64,000 nucleotides of DNA from Pseudoalteromonas sp. T1lg23B. GTDB taxonomy: Bacteria > Pseudomonadota > Gammaproteobacteria > Enterobacterales > Alteromonadaceae. This document shows, in pieces, positions 37,885 to 47,635 of the stretch; position 1 is the stretch's first letter, and every line of letters starts with the position of its first letter. The DNA is taken from assembly GCF_002964665.1 (NCBI RefSeq), contig NZ_PQBZ01000030.1, positions 318,388-382,387 on the forward strand, given 5' to 3'. The notes below the pieces were generated by a model. It searched no databases. It had not been told where the DNA came from and worked only from the letters and a program-made list of their open reading frames with translations. Both the position numbers and the translations under genes were made by a program.

Positions 37885-37917
37885 AGTATCCGATTTCAAT
37901 TATTATACTTGCCCAAA

Positions 37918-37944
37918 AGCCCTGCATAATGCAGGGCTTTTTTT
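37918..37944 (+). terminator. Intrinsic terminator of glk-lacI
   Basis: AGCCCTGCAT (37918-37927) and ATGCAGGGCT (37929-37938) form a strong GC-rich hairpin followed by seven T. Confidence 0.92.
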
Positions 37945-38056
37945 ATGATAATAGCCACGTAACCTTGTGTTAGATCAAGGTTCAATGGGTTGCTCAGGCG
38001 TACTGTAAAGCTACCAGCCAATGGTAAGTTACATAACAACAAATAGGAATTGAACA

Positions 38057-38296
38057 ATGAATATTGAGCGCCATAGTCTAGCTAAAGAGTTACCAGAGTT
38101 TAAAGACAAAATTCATGAGCTAAAAATGAAAGATCGCCACTTCGCTCGGCTATTTGATGATTATCACAATGTAGATCATGAGGTTATTCGCATCGAAGAA
38201 GGGCTAGAAAATACCTCGGATGAGTATTTGGAGTCTTTAAAAAAACAGCGTTTATATTTAAAAGATCAGTTGTACCGCATCCTAAAATGCGCATAA
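38057..38296 (+). CDS. YdcH family protein (DUF465)
   Basis: 79 residues, mostly helical and charged, with the family pattern LAKELPEFKDKIHELKMKDRHFARLFDDYHNVDHEVIRIE. DUF465 proteins are short coiled-coil proteins of unknown function, widespread in proteobacteria. It stands alone with a good SD (AGGAATTGAAC region) before the ATG. Confidence 0.85.
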   Translation: MNIERHSLAKELPEFKDKIHELKMKDRHFARLFDDYHNVDHEVIRIEEGLENTSDEYLESLKKQRLYLKDQLYRILKCA

Positions 38297-38315
38297 ATAA
38301 CAGACGCTTACTCAA

Positions 38316-38384
38316 CCTGCCAGCATTAAGTAATCCAACCAGTTGTTGGCAGGGTGGGCCTAGAAGCTTTCGCTTCATCAGGCC
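38316..38384 (+). ncRNA. Structured segment upstream of GGDEF-EAL gene, unknown
   Basis: CCTGCCA (38316-38322) pairs with TGGCAGG (38347-38353), while CCAAC (38335-38339) can pair with GTTGG (38345-38349), so the two are mutually exclusive. A third hairpin nests GGCCT/AGGCC (38357-38384) around GAAGC-TTTC-GCTTC. No T-run follows. It may be a cis-regulatory RNA or an intergenic repeat. It does not fit the c-di-GMP riboswitch (GEMM) consensus as I know it. Confidence 0.3.
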
Positions 38385-38540
38385 AAGAATTCTATTCCGT
38401 TCTTGAGCTACAAAGTGCGGTGTAAACAGGATAAACGGCTCAAAATTCAGCATCGTTGATGCGCCTCTTGGTAGTTAGCAATCCGAGTGTAATATTTTCC
38501 ACTATACTTCTAATCATTGCTTATATGATGGTGTACATAT

Positions 38541-40145
38541 GTGGGATCGTTAGCGCTCATTCTTGTTATCGCTGGAGTTGTTGGGCTGTGCCTATCTCTG
38601 CACTGGGCATACAAAATATGTCAGATTTCTCGCCAATTTGGTTGGCGTGTGCTCTTTGGGCTAATTGTATTTTTTATACTGGGCTATAGCGCGTTTAGCG
38701 CTTACTTATTAGAGCAAGAGCATGTTGAACTACTCAATGTGGGTTTAGCGAGTATCTTGTTTTTTGGTTCCATATTTGTATTAATAATCAATCATATGGC
38801 TCATCAAAGCCTGCAAACATTAGCAAAGCTCGTTGAAGATGAGCGTTTTCACGCGCAAACAGACTTCCTAACGAAGTTAAATAACCGAGAACACTGCGTC
38901 AATTCCATTGATCTAAAGATTTCACAAGGCCATGCTTTTGCTGTCATGTTGGTTGATTTAAATAACTTTAAGCAGATTAATGACTCGGTAGGGCATTTAT
39001 TTGGAGATAAAGTGCTGATTGCTTTGTCACAGAGGTTGGTTGAGGCTTTGTCACCAGATAGCGCACTTTTTCGCATGGGGGGCGATGAGTTTGTAATACT
39101 TATCGATGGTATTGCAGAAAGAACGATTTATGCGCAGAACAATGCGCTAATAAAGGCGTTGGAGCAGCCATTACAGGTTGAAGATGTAGCGGTTGACGTA
39201 CACTACAGCGCGGGTGTGAGTGTATATCGAGGTGATCAGCAAAGTGACTGCACCTCTTTGTTACGCGAGGCTGATATTGCCATGTACAGTGCCAAGCGTT
39301 CACGCCAGTCTTTGGTGATATTTGATGAAGTGTTACACAAGGGATGTGATCAAGAGTTTCATATTTCTGTTGGCCTTAAAGAGGCGTTTGCGCATCATAC
39401 ATTGAAAGTATTTTATCAACCTATGGTCAACGCCAAAAGCACCGAAGTACATGGTGTAGAGGCGCTAGCGCGCTGGCCGCAAGCAAATGGCACAATGATG
39501 ATGCCAGAGCACTTTGTGCTGGTTGCAGAGAGTAGTAATCTGATACGCCAACTCAGTCTATTTGTAATTCAAAGAGTAATTTCAGACCTTCCGACATTAC
39601 TGGCGTGCGATAAACATTTGGTTGTACACATTAATTTATCTAGCCATGATTTTTTGAATAAAGAGTTGATCAATTTGTTAGCAAGTTTGCTTAGTGATAA
39701 CCAAGTTGCAGCCAAACACATCACCTTTGAGCTAACAGAAAGTATGATGGTTGCTGATTTGGCACAAACACAGGCTTTGATAGAAGTGCTGATTGATATG
39801 GGTTTCGCGGTCAGCATAGACGATTTTGGTACTGGTTTCTCCTCATTTAAGCTATTAAAAGATTTACCCGTATCACAAATAAAAATCGATCGTTCGTTCA
39901 TTGAAACATGTATGAAAGATGACAAGTCGCAGGTCATTGTTGAAACAATTATGTTTATGGCTAAACGCCTGAAATGCAGTGTGGTGGCAGAAGGTGTTAA
40001 TCATGACAAAGTGGCAAGCTATCTCACTAGCCTTGATTGTGATTATTTGCAGGGCTTTAACATTTGCGAGGCGTTACCATTAGAAGAGTGTACAAAGTGG
40101 ATCAAATCAAATGGCTTGGTGAAAAGCGTATTAAAAAAATACTAA
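38541..40145 (+). CDS. GGDEF-EAL cyclic di-GMP signalling protein
   Basis: 534 residues. Two N-terminal membrane helices (about residues 2-22 and 28-48) and a third at about 55-75, then GGDEF (RMGGDEF intact, DLNNFKQINDSVGH) and EAL (EALARW, FELTES, DDFGTGFSSFKLL, KIDRSF, AEGVN). Both catalytic motifs look active, but the RxxD inhibitory site is missing. EAL residues are near complete, with Asn for Glu in the last motif AEGVN, which may lower activity. The first in-frame start is the GTG at 38541, right after an in-frame TGA at 38526, so the N-terminus is secure within five codons. Confidence 0.9.
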   Translation: MGSLALILVIAGVVGLCLSLHWAYKICQISRQFGWRVLFGLIVFFILGYSAFSAYLLEQEHVELLNVGLASILFFGSIFVLIINHMAHQSLQTLAKLVEDERFHAQTDFLTKLNNREHCVNSIDLKISQGHAFAVMLVDLNNFKQINDSVGHLFGDKVLIALSQRLVEALSPDSALFRMGGDEFVILIDGIAERTIYAQNNALIKALEQPLQVEDVAVDVHYSAGVSVYRGDQQSDCTSLLREADIAMYSAKRSRQSLVIFDEVLHKGCDQEFHISVGLKEAFAHHTLKVFYQPMVNAKSTEVHGVEALARWPQANGTMMMPEHFVLVAESSNLIRQLSLFVIQRVISDLPTLLACDKHLVVHINLSSHDFLNKELINLLASLLSDNQVAAKHITFELTESMMVADLAQTQALIEVLIDMGFAVSIDDFGTGFSSFKLLKDLPVSQIKIDRSFIETCMKDDKSQVIVETIMFMAKRLKCSVVAEGVNHDKVASYLTSLDCDYLQGFNICEALPLEECTKWIKSNGLVKSVLKKY

Positions 40146-40155
40146 TTAAGTACCG

Positions 40156-40180
40156 GCACCGCTAAAAAAGCGGTGCTTTT
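40156..40180. terminator. Terminator between GGDEF-EAL and LysR genes
   Basis: GCACCGC (40156-40162) and GCGGTGC (40170-40176) around a TAAAAAA loop, followed by TTTT. It is shared by convergent genes and overlaps the lysR stop codon. Confidence 0.75.
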
Positions 40181-41133
40181 ACAGGGGCTTTGAAGCCATA
40201 TAGTTTGTCAAAATCAGGTATGTTGTTTTCCCAAATAGGGACGTCTTTGCCGATATACTCACGCATAGCATCAAAGAACAACCGTGTTCTGACAGGTAAG
40301 TCACGATGTGGATAAACGGCATACAAAGCTGAGTAATCTGTCAGTTTGACATGGGTAAGTAAAGGTACGAGTTGGCCGTTGATAATTTCCTGATCGACCA
40401 AAAAAGCGGGCACGGTGCAAAACGCCGTATCAGATAGCACTTTCATCATAAGCAACTCACCATCATTACTGCGAAAGACACTTTTGATCGGAATTTCTTG
40501 TGGTTCATTATTGTCGTCTAAATAGTTGACTCCAGTTACCTTGAGACCATCACTGGCATAACTTGCTGCGGGCAAATTGGCGAGTTCTTGCATGGATTGT
40601 GGCTCACCATAAGTTTCAATAAACTGTGAGGTGGCTAAAATTATAAGCCGATTTCGGGCAATTTTACGGGCAATGAGTGTGGAGTCTTTGGGTTCTCCAA
40701 CGCGAAAAGCCAGATCATAACCTTCACCGACCACGTCTACGAGTCTATCTTCAAGGCGCAATTCCACCTCAACCTGAGGAAAGCGCTTTTGAAATTCGTT
40801 CACTACCGGTTGCACGTAGCGCCGACCTATAATTGTTGAACTGGTAATTTTTAACAGTCCCTTAGGTTCGGTATGGTAATTCTCCGCAAGTAACTGAGTT
40901 TCGCTGAGCAGCTTTCTAAGTTGCTGTGCCTTTTTGACCATTTCTGCGCCTGCAGCCGTTAGAGAAAACGAGCGGGTGGTACGGTTTAACAGTCTTACAC
41001 TGAGATCATCTTCTAGCTTACTGATTTGTTTAGAAATAACTGAACGGTCAATGTTTCTATTTTGTGCAGCTTTAGCAAACGAGCCTCTTTCCACAACATC
41101 TAAAAACATTAATAAGCGTGTACTTGTGTCCAT
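40162..41133 (-). CDS. LysR family transcriptional regulator
   Basis: 323 residues. The N-terminal winged helix (RLLMFLDVVERGSFAKAAQNRN, then ISKQISKLEDDLSVRLLNRTTR) is typical of LysR regulators, and the co-inducer domain spans about 90-300. It diverges from the RND efflux pair with a 120-bp gap, so it likely controls that pump. The inducer is unknown. Confidence 0.92.
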   Translation of the reverse strand: MDTSTRLLMFLDVVERGSFAKAAQNRNIDRSVISKQISKLEDDLSVRLLNRTTRSFSLTAAGAEMVKKAQQLRKLLSETQLLAENYHTEPKGLLKITSSTIIGRRYVQPVVNEFQKRFPQVEVELRLEDRLVDVVGEGYDLAFRVGEPKDSTLIARKIARNRLIILATSQFIETYGEPQSMQELANLPAASYASDGLKVTGVNYLDDNNEPQEIPIKSVFRSNDGELLMMKVLSDTAFCTVPAFLVDQEIINGQLVPLLTHVKLTDYSALYAVYPHRDLPVRTRLFFDAMREYIGKDVPIWENNIPDFDKLYGFKAPVKAPLF

Positions 41134-41253
41134 AATCAGGGCCTCTAAATTACTATTGGTGCCATTTTGGCATTAAATAATTTAAAAAACGATGCTTTTT
41201 TGGCTCTTTTCTGATCTATACACTGTGTGCAATCAGTATTAGGAGATAAAACC

Positions 41254-42437
41254 ATGAAAAAATCACTCGTGACGATAGCGATTCTAGGCTGCTTAGCCTA
41301 TTTAACAGGATGTAGTGAATCACATGCTGAAGCCCCTGCGCAAAGCGTTCAGGCATTTAAACAACCAATTGATGTTACTGCTGTAAAAGCATACCCAGTA
41401 CAACCTTGGTTTACTTATACTAGCCGCTTAGAAGCTGTTGAATTTGTACAGTTAAGGCCGCGTGTATCAGGGAACATCGCTGCGGTTAACTTCAAAGAGG
41501 GGCAGCAAGTCAGTGAAGGTGACGTGCTATTCACGTTAGATAAACGTCCTTTCATGGTTAAAGTCGCTGAGTTAGATGCTTTGCTAGCCAGTGCAAAAGC
41601 ACAATTATCTCAAGCAGAGCGTGATGTAAAAAGAGCAGCACGACTATTGAAAACCAAATCAATTTCACAAGAGGAAGTGGAGCAACGCCGCTCTTTACTA
41701 GATCAGCATCGGGCTAATGTTATGGCAACACAGGCTAAGCTCGACGCAGCGAAGTTAGACTTAACTTACAGCGAAGTAAAAGCGCCTATCAATGGTATCG
41801 TATCTCGTGCAGAGATGACTACAGGCAACACGGTACAGGCGGGCACGAGTGTGTTAACGCATTTGGTGTCAAATGATTTTGTTTATGCGTATTTTGATAT
41901 TAACGAGCGCACTTGGCACAAACAGTTTAATCAATTACGTGGCAACAAGCAGACTCAGGTAGGATGCAAATGCTTGGTGAGCAAGGGTTCGAGCATGGTG
42001 GAGTCGTTGATTTTGTTGATAATCATATTAACCGTGAGACAGGGACACTGCGTGTACGAGCGGTCTTTGAGGCAACGGAACAATTAAAACCTGGCGCGTT
42101 TGTTCGCGTGCGTATTGCCGCTGATGATGTTCAACAACAGGTGTTGGTGCCAGAGAAAGCCATCGGTACGGATCTGAAAAATCGCTTTGTGTTGGTAACG
42201 GATGAAAACAATGTGTTGCAGTACCGTCCCGTTACGCTCGGTGAACGTTACGGTGTAATGCGTGCAATTGTTACAGGCTTAAAACCGGGGGATAAAATTG
42301 CGGTTAATGGTCCCGCCAGAGTTGGACCAGGAATGCCGATCGCTCCGCAAATGGTTGAGGTTGAACCCGACAAATCATTGTTAGTTATGGATGCACTTAG
42401 CCAACCGTCACTACTCGTGGCTGAGCGAGGAGAATAA
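41254..42437 (+). pseudogene. RND efflux periplasmic adaptor, interrupted by one-base frameshift
   Basis: The start at 41254 has AGGAGA before it and gives a lipoprotein signal MKKSLVTIAILGCLAYLTGC. The barrel-sandwich and hairpin are seen (EAVEFVQLRPRVSGNIAAV, and LDKRPFMVKVAELDALLASA). After NKQTQV near 41960 the frame is lost. The rest (MQMLGEQGFEHGG to the membrane-proximal domain) continues in the next frame to 42437. Adding one A in GTAGGATG at about 41960-41966 restores QVRMQMLGEQ and a 394-residue MexA/AcrA-type protein. As written, the adaptor and hence the pump would not work. The pump gene starts 3 bp after. Confidence 0.9.
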
Positions 42438-42440
42438 GGC

Positions 42441-45400
42441 ATGTCTTTTTCTCACTTTTTTATCAAGCGACCCATTTTTGCCGCCATGCTGTCTTTGGTC
42501 ATTTTTATTGCTGGTGCTTTGAGCTTGTTTCAATTGCCAGTGAGTGAGTATCCGGAAGTTGTACCTCCGACTGTAGTGGTGTCCGCAAACTATCCGGGTG
42601 CTAACCCGACCGTTATCGCCGAGACGGTAGCAACACCTCTTGAGCAAGAGATCAATGGCACAGAAAATATGCTTTACATGTTTTCTCAGGCGACCAGCGA
42701 TGGACGCATGACGTTGACGGTTACATTTGCGTTGGGTACAGACTTGGACAGAGCACAAGTGCAAGTACAAAACCGTGTGAATAGTGCTTTGCCTCGTTTA
42801 CCCCAAGAGGTTCAACGGTTAGGGGTTGTTGCGGAGAAAGCCTCGCCAGATTTGACCATGGTGGTACACCTGTATTCGCCGACCAACAGCCACGATACAA
42901 CCTACTTATCGAATTACGCAGATTTATACGTCAAAGATGAGATTGCACGTCTACCCGGTGTGGGGGATGTACAGCTTTTTGGTGGTGGCAAGTATGCAAT
43001 GAGAGTGTGGCTTAACCCAGATGCGCTGGCTGCGAACCAATTGACGGCTATGGATGTTGTTACGGCATTACGGGAGCAAAACCAACAAGTGGCAGCGGGT
43101 AGTTTAGGAGCTCAGCCTGCGGCCAATGAGTCTGAGTTTCAGGTTCTGCTAAATGTACGTGGCCGCCTTGGCAGCATAGAAGAGTTTGAACAGGTGGTGA
43201 TCAAAGTAGGTGAGCAGGGTGCGCTAACAAGGCTTAAAGATGTGGCAAGGATAGAGCTCGGGCAGGATCATTATTCACTAAGAGCTCTATTAGATGGCCA
43301 GCCAGCGCTTGCAATGCCTATCTTCCAGCGCCCAGGTTCAAATGCAATTGAGTTATCGGATCAAGTTCGCCAGACCATGGTGCGCTTGAGCGAGTCGTTT
43401 CCTGAAGGCGTTGAATATGACATCGTGTACGATCCAACTGTATTCGTACGTGGGTCAATTGACGCGGTTATCACCACTTTGCTTGAAGCCATTGTGCTAG
43501 TGGTTCTAGTGGTCATTCTTTTCTTACAAACGTGGCGTGCTTCAATTATCCCATTGATAGCCGTACCTGTATCCTTGGTCGGTACTTTCGCAGTGATGCA
43601 ATGGCTGGGAGTGTCTATCAATACCTTATCGTTGTTTGGCTTAGTGTTAGCGATTGGTATTGTGGTTGATGATGCCATTGTTGTTGTTGAGAACGTTGAA
43701 CGAAATATCGCGAATGGATTAACGCCAGTGGAAGCTACTAAGCTGGCAATGACCGAAGTAACGGGGCCGATCATCGCGATTGCACTTGTACTGTGTGCGG
43801 TGTTCATCCCAACAGCATTTATCACGGGGCTGTCAGGACAATTTTATAAGCAGTTTGCGCTTACGATCACTATTTCAACCATTATTTCGGCGATTAACTC
43901 ACTGACATTATCCCCCGCGCTCTCAGCCCTGTTGCTAAAACCCCATGGTAGCAAGCCTGATGGATTAACACGCGTGTTGGACAAGGTGCTGGGTCGTTGG
44001 GTATTTACGCCATTCAATCGTTTTTTCGATAAGAGCAGTGAAGGATATGAAAAGCTGGTTAAAAAGCTAATCAGACTGTCCGCTGTGGTGATGGTGTTGT
44101 ACATCGCGCTTTTGGGTTCAACGGTTAAGCTGTTTGATGCTGTGCCAGGTGGATTTATCCCAGCTCAGGATAAGCAGTACTTAGTCGCCATTGCACAATT
44201 ACCAGATGCGGCAAGTCTTGATAGAACGGAAGCTGTAACGCGAAAAATGGAGCAAATTGCGTTGCAAGTGCCGGGTATCGCAAATACCGTTTCTTTCCCA
44301 GGATTATCGGTCAATGGCTTTACCAATAGTCCCAATTCTGCAATCGTATTTACACCGCTGGAAAGCTTTGAAAATCGCAATGACCCGAGTTTATCTGCGA
44401 TGGCGATTGCGATGGAACTGAATAAGCGCTTTACGGCTATTGACGAGGCCTTTGTGGCTGTCTTTCCGCCTCCGCCAATACAAGGTTTGGGTACCACTGG
44501 TGGGTTTAAGTTGCAAATCGAAGACCGTGGCAATAAGGGGTTTGAAGCACTGTTTAATACACTACAGACCGTGACCAACGAAGCGCGAAAAGACCCTGCA
44601 CTGACGGGCATGTTCTCTAGCTTTAGAATTCAGGTTCCGCAAATGGATATAGATATCGACAGAGAGCAGGCCTTGTTACAGGGGATCCCACTGTCTGAAG
44701 TATTCAACGCATTACAAGTGTATATGGGATCGTTGTACGTGAATGACTTCAACTTGTTTGGTCGCACCTATCAAGTTACAGCCCAAGCACAAGCGCAAAG
44801 CCGTTTAGACCCAGAGCAGATATTGGCGCTTAAAGTGCGTAATGTGCGAGGAGATATGGTGCCGCTGGGTTCAGTATTAACAGCCACACCGACCACTGGT
44901 CCAGACAGGGTGATGCACTATAATGGCTATCCAAGTGCGGAACTAAACGGCAGTCCAGCGCCGGGCTATAGTTCAGATCAAGCGCAGCAGGCAATGGAAG
45001 CGATACTCGCAAAGCATCTGCCAAATGGCATGGCGTTTGAGTGGACCGATGTGACTTATCAGCAAATATTGGCGGGTAACACCATGGTATATATTTTCCC
45101 GTTGGTAGTACTGCTGGTATTTATGGTGCTGGCGGCACAGTACGAAAGCTTAAGATTACCTCTGGCAATTATTCTGATAGTGCCGATGACAATTTTCTCT
45201 GCATTACTTGGGGTTTGGTGGATAGGGGGTGACAACAACATATTCACACAAATTGCTTTGATAGTGTTGGTAGCACTGGCCTGTAAGAATGCCATCCTAA
45301 TGGTGGAATTTGCGAAAGAACAAAATGATTCGGGACAAACCGCGTTACAGGCAATCATCACTGCATGTAGATTGCGTTTAAGGCCAATTTTAATGACTTC

Positions 45401-45608
45401 GATAGCGTTCACCGCTGGGGTTATTCCATTGGTGCTGGCTTCTGGTGCAGGTGCTGAAATGCGTCATGCAATGGGCGTGGCGGTGTTTTTTGGTATGTTG
45501 GGCGTAACGCTGTTTGGATTGCTATTTACACCGGTATTTTATATGTTGGTCAGCAGCAAAAAAGCGAAAAATGTATCAGAGCCCGCAAAGATTTTGACAC
45601 ATGATTAA
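42441..45608 (+). CDS. RND efflux pump inner-membrane transporter (HAE-1, AcrB/MexB type)
   Basis: 1055 residues, 12 membrane helices in two repeats separated by large periplasmic loops. The start SFSHFFIKRPIFAAMLSLVIFIAGALSL and the TM4 proton-relay Asp-Asp (GIVVDDAIVVVENVER) mark it as a hydrophobe/amphiphile efflux pump driven by protons. It is paired with the adaptor upstream; no TolC-type outer-membrane gene is here, so TolC from elsewhere would complete it. Confidence 0.96.
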   Translation: MSFSHFFIKRPIFAAMLSLVIFIAGALSLFQLPVSEYPEVVPPTVVVSANYPGANPTVIAETVATPLEQEINGTENMLYMFSQATSDGRMTLTVTFALGTDLDRAQVQVQNRVNSALPRLPQEVQRLGVVAEKASPDLTMVVHLYSPTNSHDTTYLSNYADLYVKDEIARLPGVGDVQLFGGGKYAMRVWLNPDALAANQLTAMDVVTALREQNQQVAAGSLGAQPAANESEFQVLLNVRGRLGSIEEFEQVVIKVGEQGALTRLKDVARIELGQDHYSLRALLDGQPALAMPIFQRPGSNAIELSDQVRQTMVRLSESFPEGVEYDIVYDPTVFVRGSIDAVITTLLEAIVLVVLVVILFLQTWRASIIPLIAVPVSLVGTFAVMQWLGVSINTLSLFGLVLAIGIVVDDAIVVVENVERNIANGLTPVEATKLAMTEVTGPIIAIALVLCAVFIPTAFITGLSGQFYKQFALTITISTIISAINSLTLSPALSALLLKPHGSKPDGLTRVLDKVLGRWVFTPFNRFFDKSSEGYEKLVKKLIRLSAVVMVLYIALLGSTVKLFDAVPGGFIPAQDKQYLVAIAQLPDAASLDRTEAVTRKMEQIALQVPGIANTVSFPGLSVNGFTNSPNSAIVFTPLESFENRNDPSLSAMAIAMELNKRFTAIDEAFVAVFPPPPIQGLGTTGGFKLQIEDRGNKGFEALFNTLQTVTNEARKDPALTGMFSSFRIQVPQMDIDIDREQALLQGIPLSEVFNALQVYMGSLYVNDFNLFGRTYQVTAQAQAQSRLDPEQILALKVRNVRGDMVPLGSVLTATPTTGPDRVMHYNGYPSAELNGSPAPGYSSDQAQQAMEAILAKHLPNGMAFEWTDVTYQQILAGNTMVYIFPLVVLLVFMVLAAQYESLRLPLAIILIVPMTIFSALLGVWWIGGDNNIFTQIALIVLVALACKNAILMVEFAKEQNDSGQTALQAIITACRLRLRPILMTSIAFTAGVIPLVLASGAGAEMRHAMGVAVFFGMLGVTLFGLLFTPVFYMLVSSKKAKNVSEPAKILTHD

Positions 45609-45698
45609 CTTATAGTTGAGCTATACCACAATGAATGTTCTAATAATTAAAACGGTTATTAGAACATTACATACAGCTAATAAGCCTTCAGCAAAGAA

Positions 45699-46709
45699 AT
45701 GAATGAGAATCGCGTGACAACAATTCCTGAAACTATGAACGCAATCCAACTAGCGGAGCCCGGTGTGCACTTTCGCCTACAACAGGCTCAGTTGAGCACG
45801 CCTGTTCGCACAGAGCAGCAAGTATTAGTGAAGGTTGAGTACGTAGGGTTAGGTAGCCTAGATGAGAAGTTCGCTCTACAGGGGACACCCTGTTGGCAGT
45901 ATCCACGGGTATTTGGCTTTGACGCGGTTGGCACTGTGGTCGATGCACCCAAAGGAATGCATCCAGGCGTTGGAACGCGTGTGATGTGGCACAATGACAT
46001 CAGTACCCAAGGGGTGATGAGTGAATATGTTGCTGTGGCTAACTATGCTTTGGCTGTGGTTCCTGAAAATGTGGATCCTATCGTTGCAGCATGTTTGCCA
46101 ACGCCTGGCATGACTGCGTTAATCGCTTTATTGAAATTGCAACTGGATGAAGGTGATTCAGTGTTTATAGAGTCAGGTCATACCTGCACCGGTCAGTTGG
46201 CGATTCAATTTGCTAAACAACAAGGGCTAATGGTGTTTGCTAGCTGCCCAGATGGATATCAAGAGCAGTTAAAAGAGCTTGGTGCCGATGCAGTGTTTGG
46301 TGAGCAAGATGAAAATCTAGCGGATTTGATCCAGCGTCAATATGGCTATGACGGTGTACAAGGTGTGATCGATAGCACAGGCAAACACACCAATGAGCTA
46401 TTGTCACTGTTGCAATTTTGCGGTCGCATCAGTTGTATTTCTGGTTTATCTCAGCTTGACGATGCGTTGTTATTTAAAAAAGCGCCAAATATTGGTGTTG
46501 TGTCTTTGCCTGGGGCTTGGCTGGCAAAGAGTATTTGTGCGCAGCAGCGGATGTCATTTTTAGGCAATATTTTGATGGAAAATCTTCAGCAAGAAAGCCT
46601 GCGTTTATCTAAACATGAGCTTGTTGCCTTTGAAAGTGGTGCCATAACGCAAGCGTTGCGGCAAAAGCAGCACGCTTTGGGCACCTTTATGAGCATCAAA
46701 GTCGCGTAA
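45699..46709 (+). CDS. MDR-family zinc-independent-type oxidoreductase
   Basis: 336 residues of the medium-chain dehydrogenase/reductase superfamily. GroES-like domain (residues about 30-120, with FGFDAVGTVVDAP), then a Rossmann domain. It lacks the full catalytic-zinc Cys/His set, so it resembles quinone oxidoreductase-like members. NADPH use is likely but unproven. Start uncertain: a GTG at 45714 and an ATG at 45735 are in the same frame. It lies 90 bp after the RND pump and may share its transcript. Confidence 0.82.
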   Translation: MNENRVTTIPETMNAIQLAEPGVHFRLQQAQLSTPVRTEQQVLVKVEYVGLGSLDEKFALQGTPCWQYPRVFGFDAVGTVVDAPKGMHPGVGTRVMWHNDISTQGVMSEYVAVANYALAVVPENVDPIVAACLPTPGMTALIALLKLQLDEGDSVFIESGHTCTGQLAIQFAKQQGLMVFASCPDGYQEQLKELGADAVFGEQDENLADLIQRQYGYDGVQGVIDSTGKHTNELLSLLQFCGRISCISGLSQLDDALLFKKAPNIGVVSLPGAWLAKSICAQQRMSFLGNILMENLQQESLRLSKHELVAFESGAITQALRQKQHALGTFMSIKVA

Positions 46710-46831
46710 TTTAGTTTTAAACACACTTCTTGTAATGGCTTGAGCATATAAATCATTTGTCTGCTTAGGCTTTCGCCACACTTTTTCAATACTCCTTACA
46801 AATCCTAACATTTGTTCCCTCAAGCATTGGT

Positions 46832-46837
46832 TATAAT
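46832..46837 (+). promoter_or_regulatory. -10 box before mlaC-like gene
   Basis: TATAAT preceded by TGGT (partial extended -10); the -35 is poor (CATTTG, 17 bp upstream). The 277-bp gap 46710-46986 shows nothing else of note. Confidence 0.4.
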
Positions 46838-46986
46838 GCCTGCGAAACATTTGTGCGTGTGAACTACAGCAATAAATGGACAGCTATTGGTGCAATATCG
46901 GCATCAAATATGTGCTTATTTGCATCTTTTTATGCATGAAATGTTTGCGTAACATATCGCTATATAAACACTTAGGACGTTTACTC

Positions 46987-47571
46987 ATGAACAGATTAAT
47001 CATTGTATTGGCAATGCTATTTTCAGCCGTTAGCTTTGCATCAGACACGCCATATCAATTAATTACCAAAGTAGGTGACGAGTTATTTACCGACATTAAA
47101 GCGGTCAATAAAGATGGTAAAGCACAACCCGATGTGATGAAAAACATCGTGCGTAGTCGCTTAATGCCACATATAGATGTGAAGTTTGTGTCTTTTAAAT
47201 TGCTGGGTAAACACATAAAGGGCTTGCAACGTGCTGATGCTGTTGAGTTCATCGACGCTGTTGACAGCTATTTAGTCACCACATACGCCAATGCTTTGTT
47301 GCAATACAAAGGTCAAGAAGTGCGTTTCGAAGAGTTGCCGCTTGGTGGCGATACTGAATTTGCGACCGTAAAAGTGGTGATTAAAGAAACATCAGGACCA
47401 GATATCGACATGCACTTCAAATTCAGGCAGTCCAAAGACGGTAGTTGGAAAGTCTACGATATGGTTGCAGAGGGAATTTCATTGCTCAGTGCCAAGCAAA
47501 AAGAGATTATTTCACGTATTTCTGAGGTGGGTTTGGCTCAAGTAACCAAAGAGCTTAAAAACAAGGTTTAA
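46987..47571 (+). CDS. MlaC-like phospholipid-binding periplasmic protein
   Basis: 194 residues from the ATG at 46987, preceded by TAGGACG. Signal peptide MNRLIIVLAMLFSAVSFASD. The remainder matches the MlaC/Ttg2D family (VMKNIVRSRLMPHIDVKFVSFKLLG), which carries phospholipids between the outer-membrane lipoprotein MlaA and the inner-membrane MlaFEDB complex. No other mla gene is in the neighbourhood, so this is a stand-alone copy. A longer frame from 46876 is possible but lacks support. Confidence 0.85.
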   Translation: MNRLIIVLAMLFSAVSFASDTPYQLITKVGDELFTDIKAVNKDGKAQPDVMKNIVRSRLMPHIDVKFVSFKLLGKHIKGLQRADAVEFIDAVDSYLVTTYANALLQYKGQEVRFEELPLGGDTEFATVKVVIKETSGPDIDMHFKFRQSKDGSWKVYDMVAEGISLLSAKQKEIISRISEVGLAQVTKELKNKV

Positions 47572-47608
47572 CAGTTTTAACTTTCCGACTTTTAAAGTTA
47601 AAAGTTTA

Positions 47609-47635
47609 AGAGCAGCAATCGCTGCTCTTTTTTTT
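47609..47635. terminator. Terminator after mlaC-like gene
   Basis: AGAGCAGC/GCTGCTCT with an AATC loop followed by T residues. Convergent genes meet here. Confidence 0.85.
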
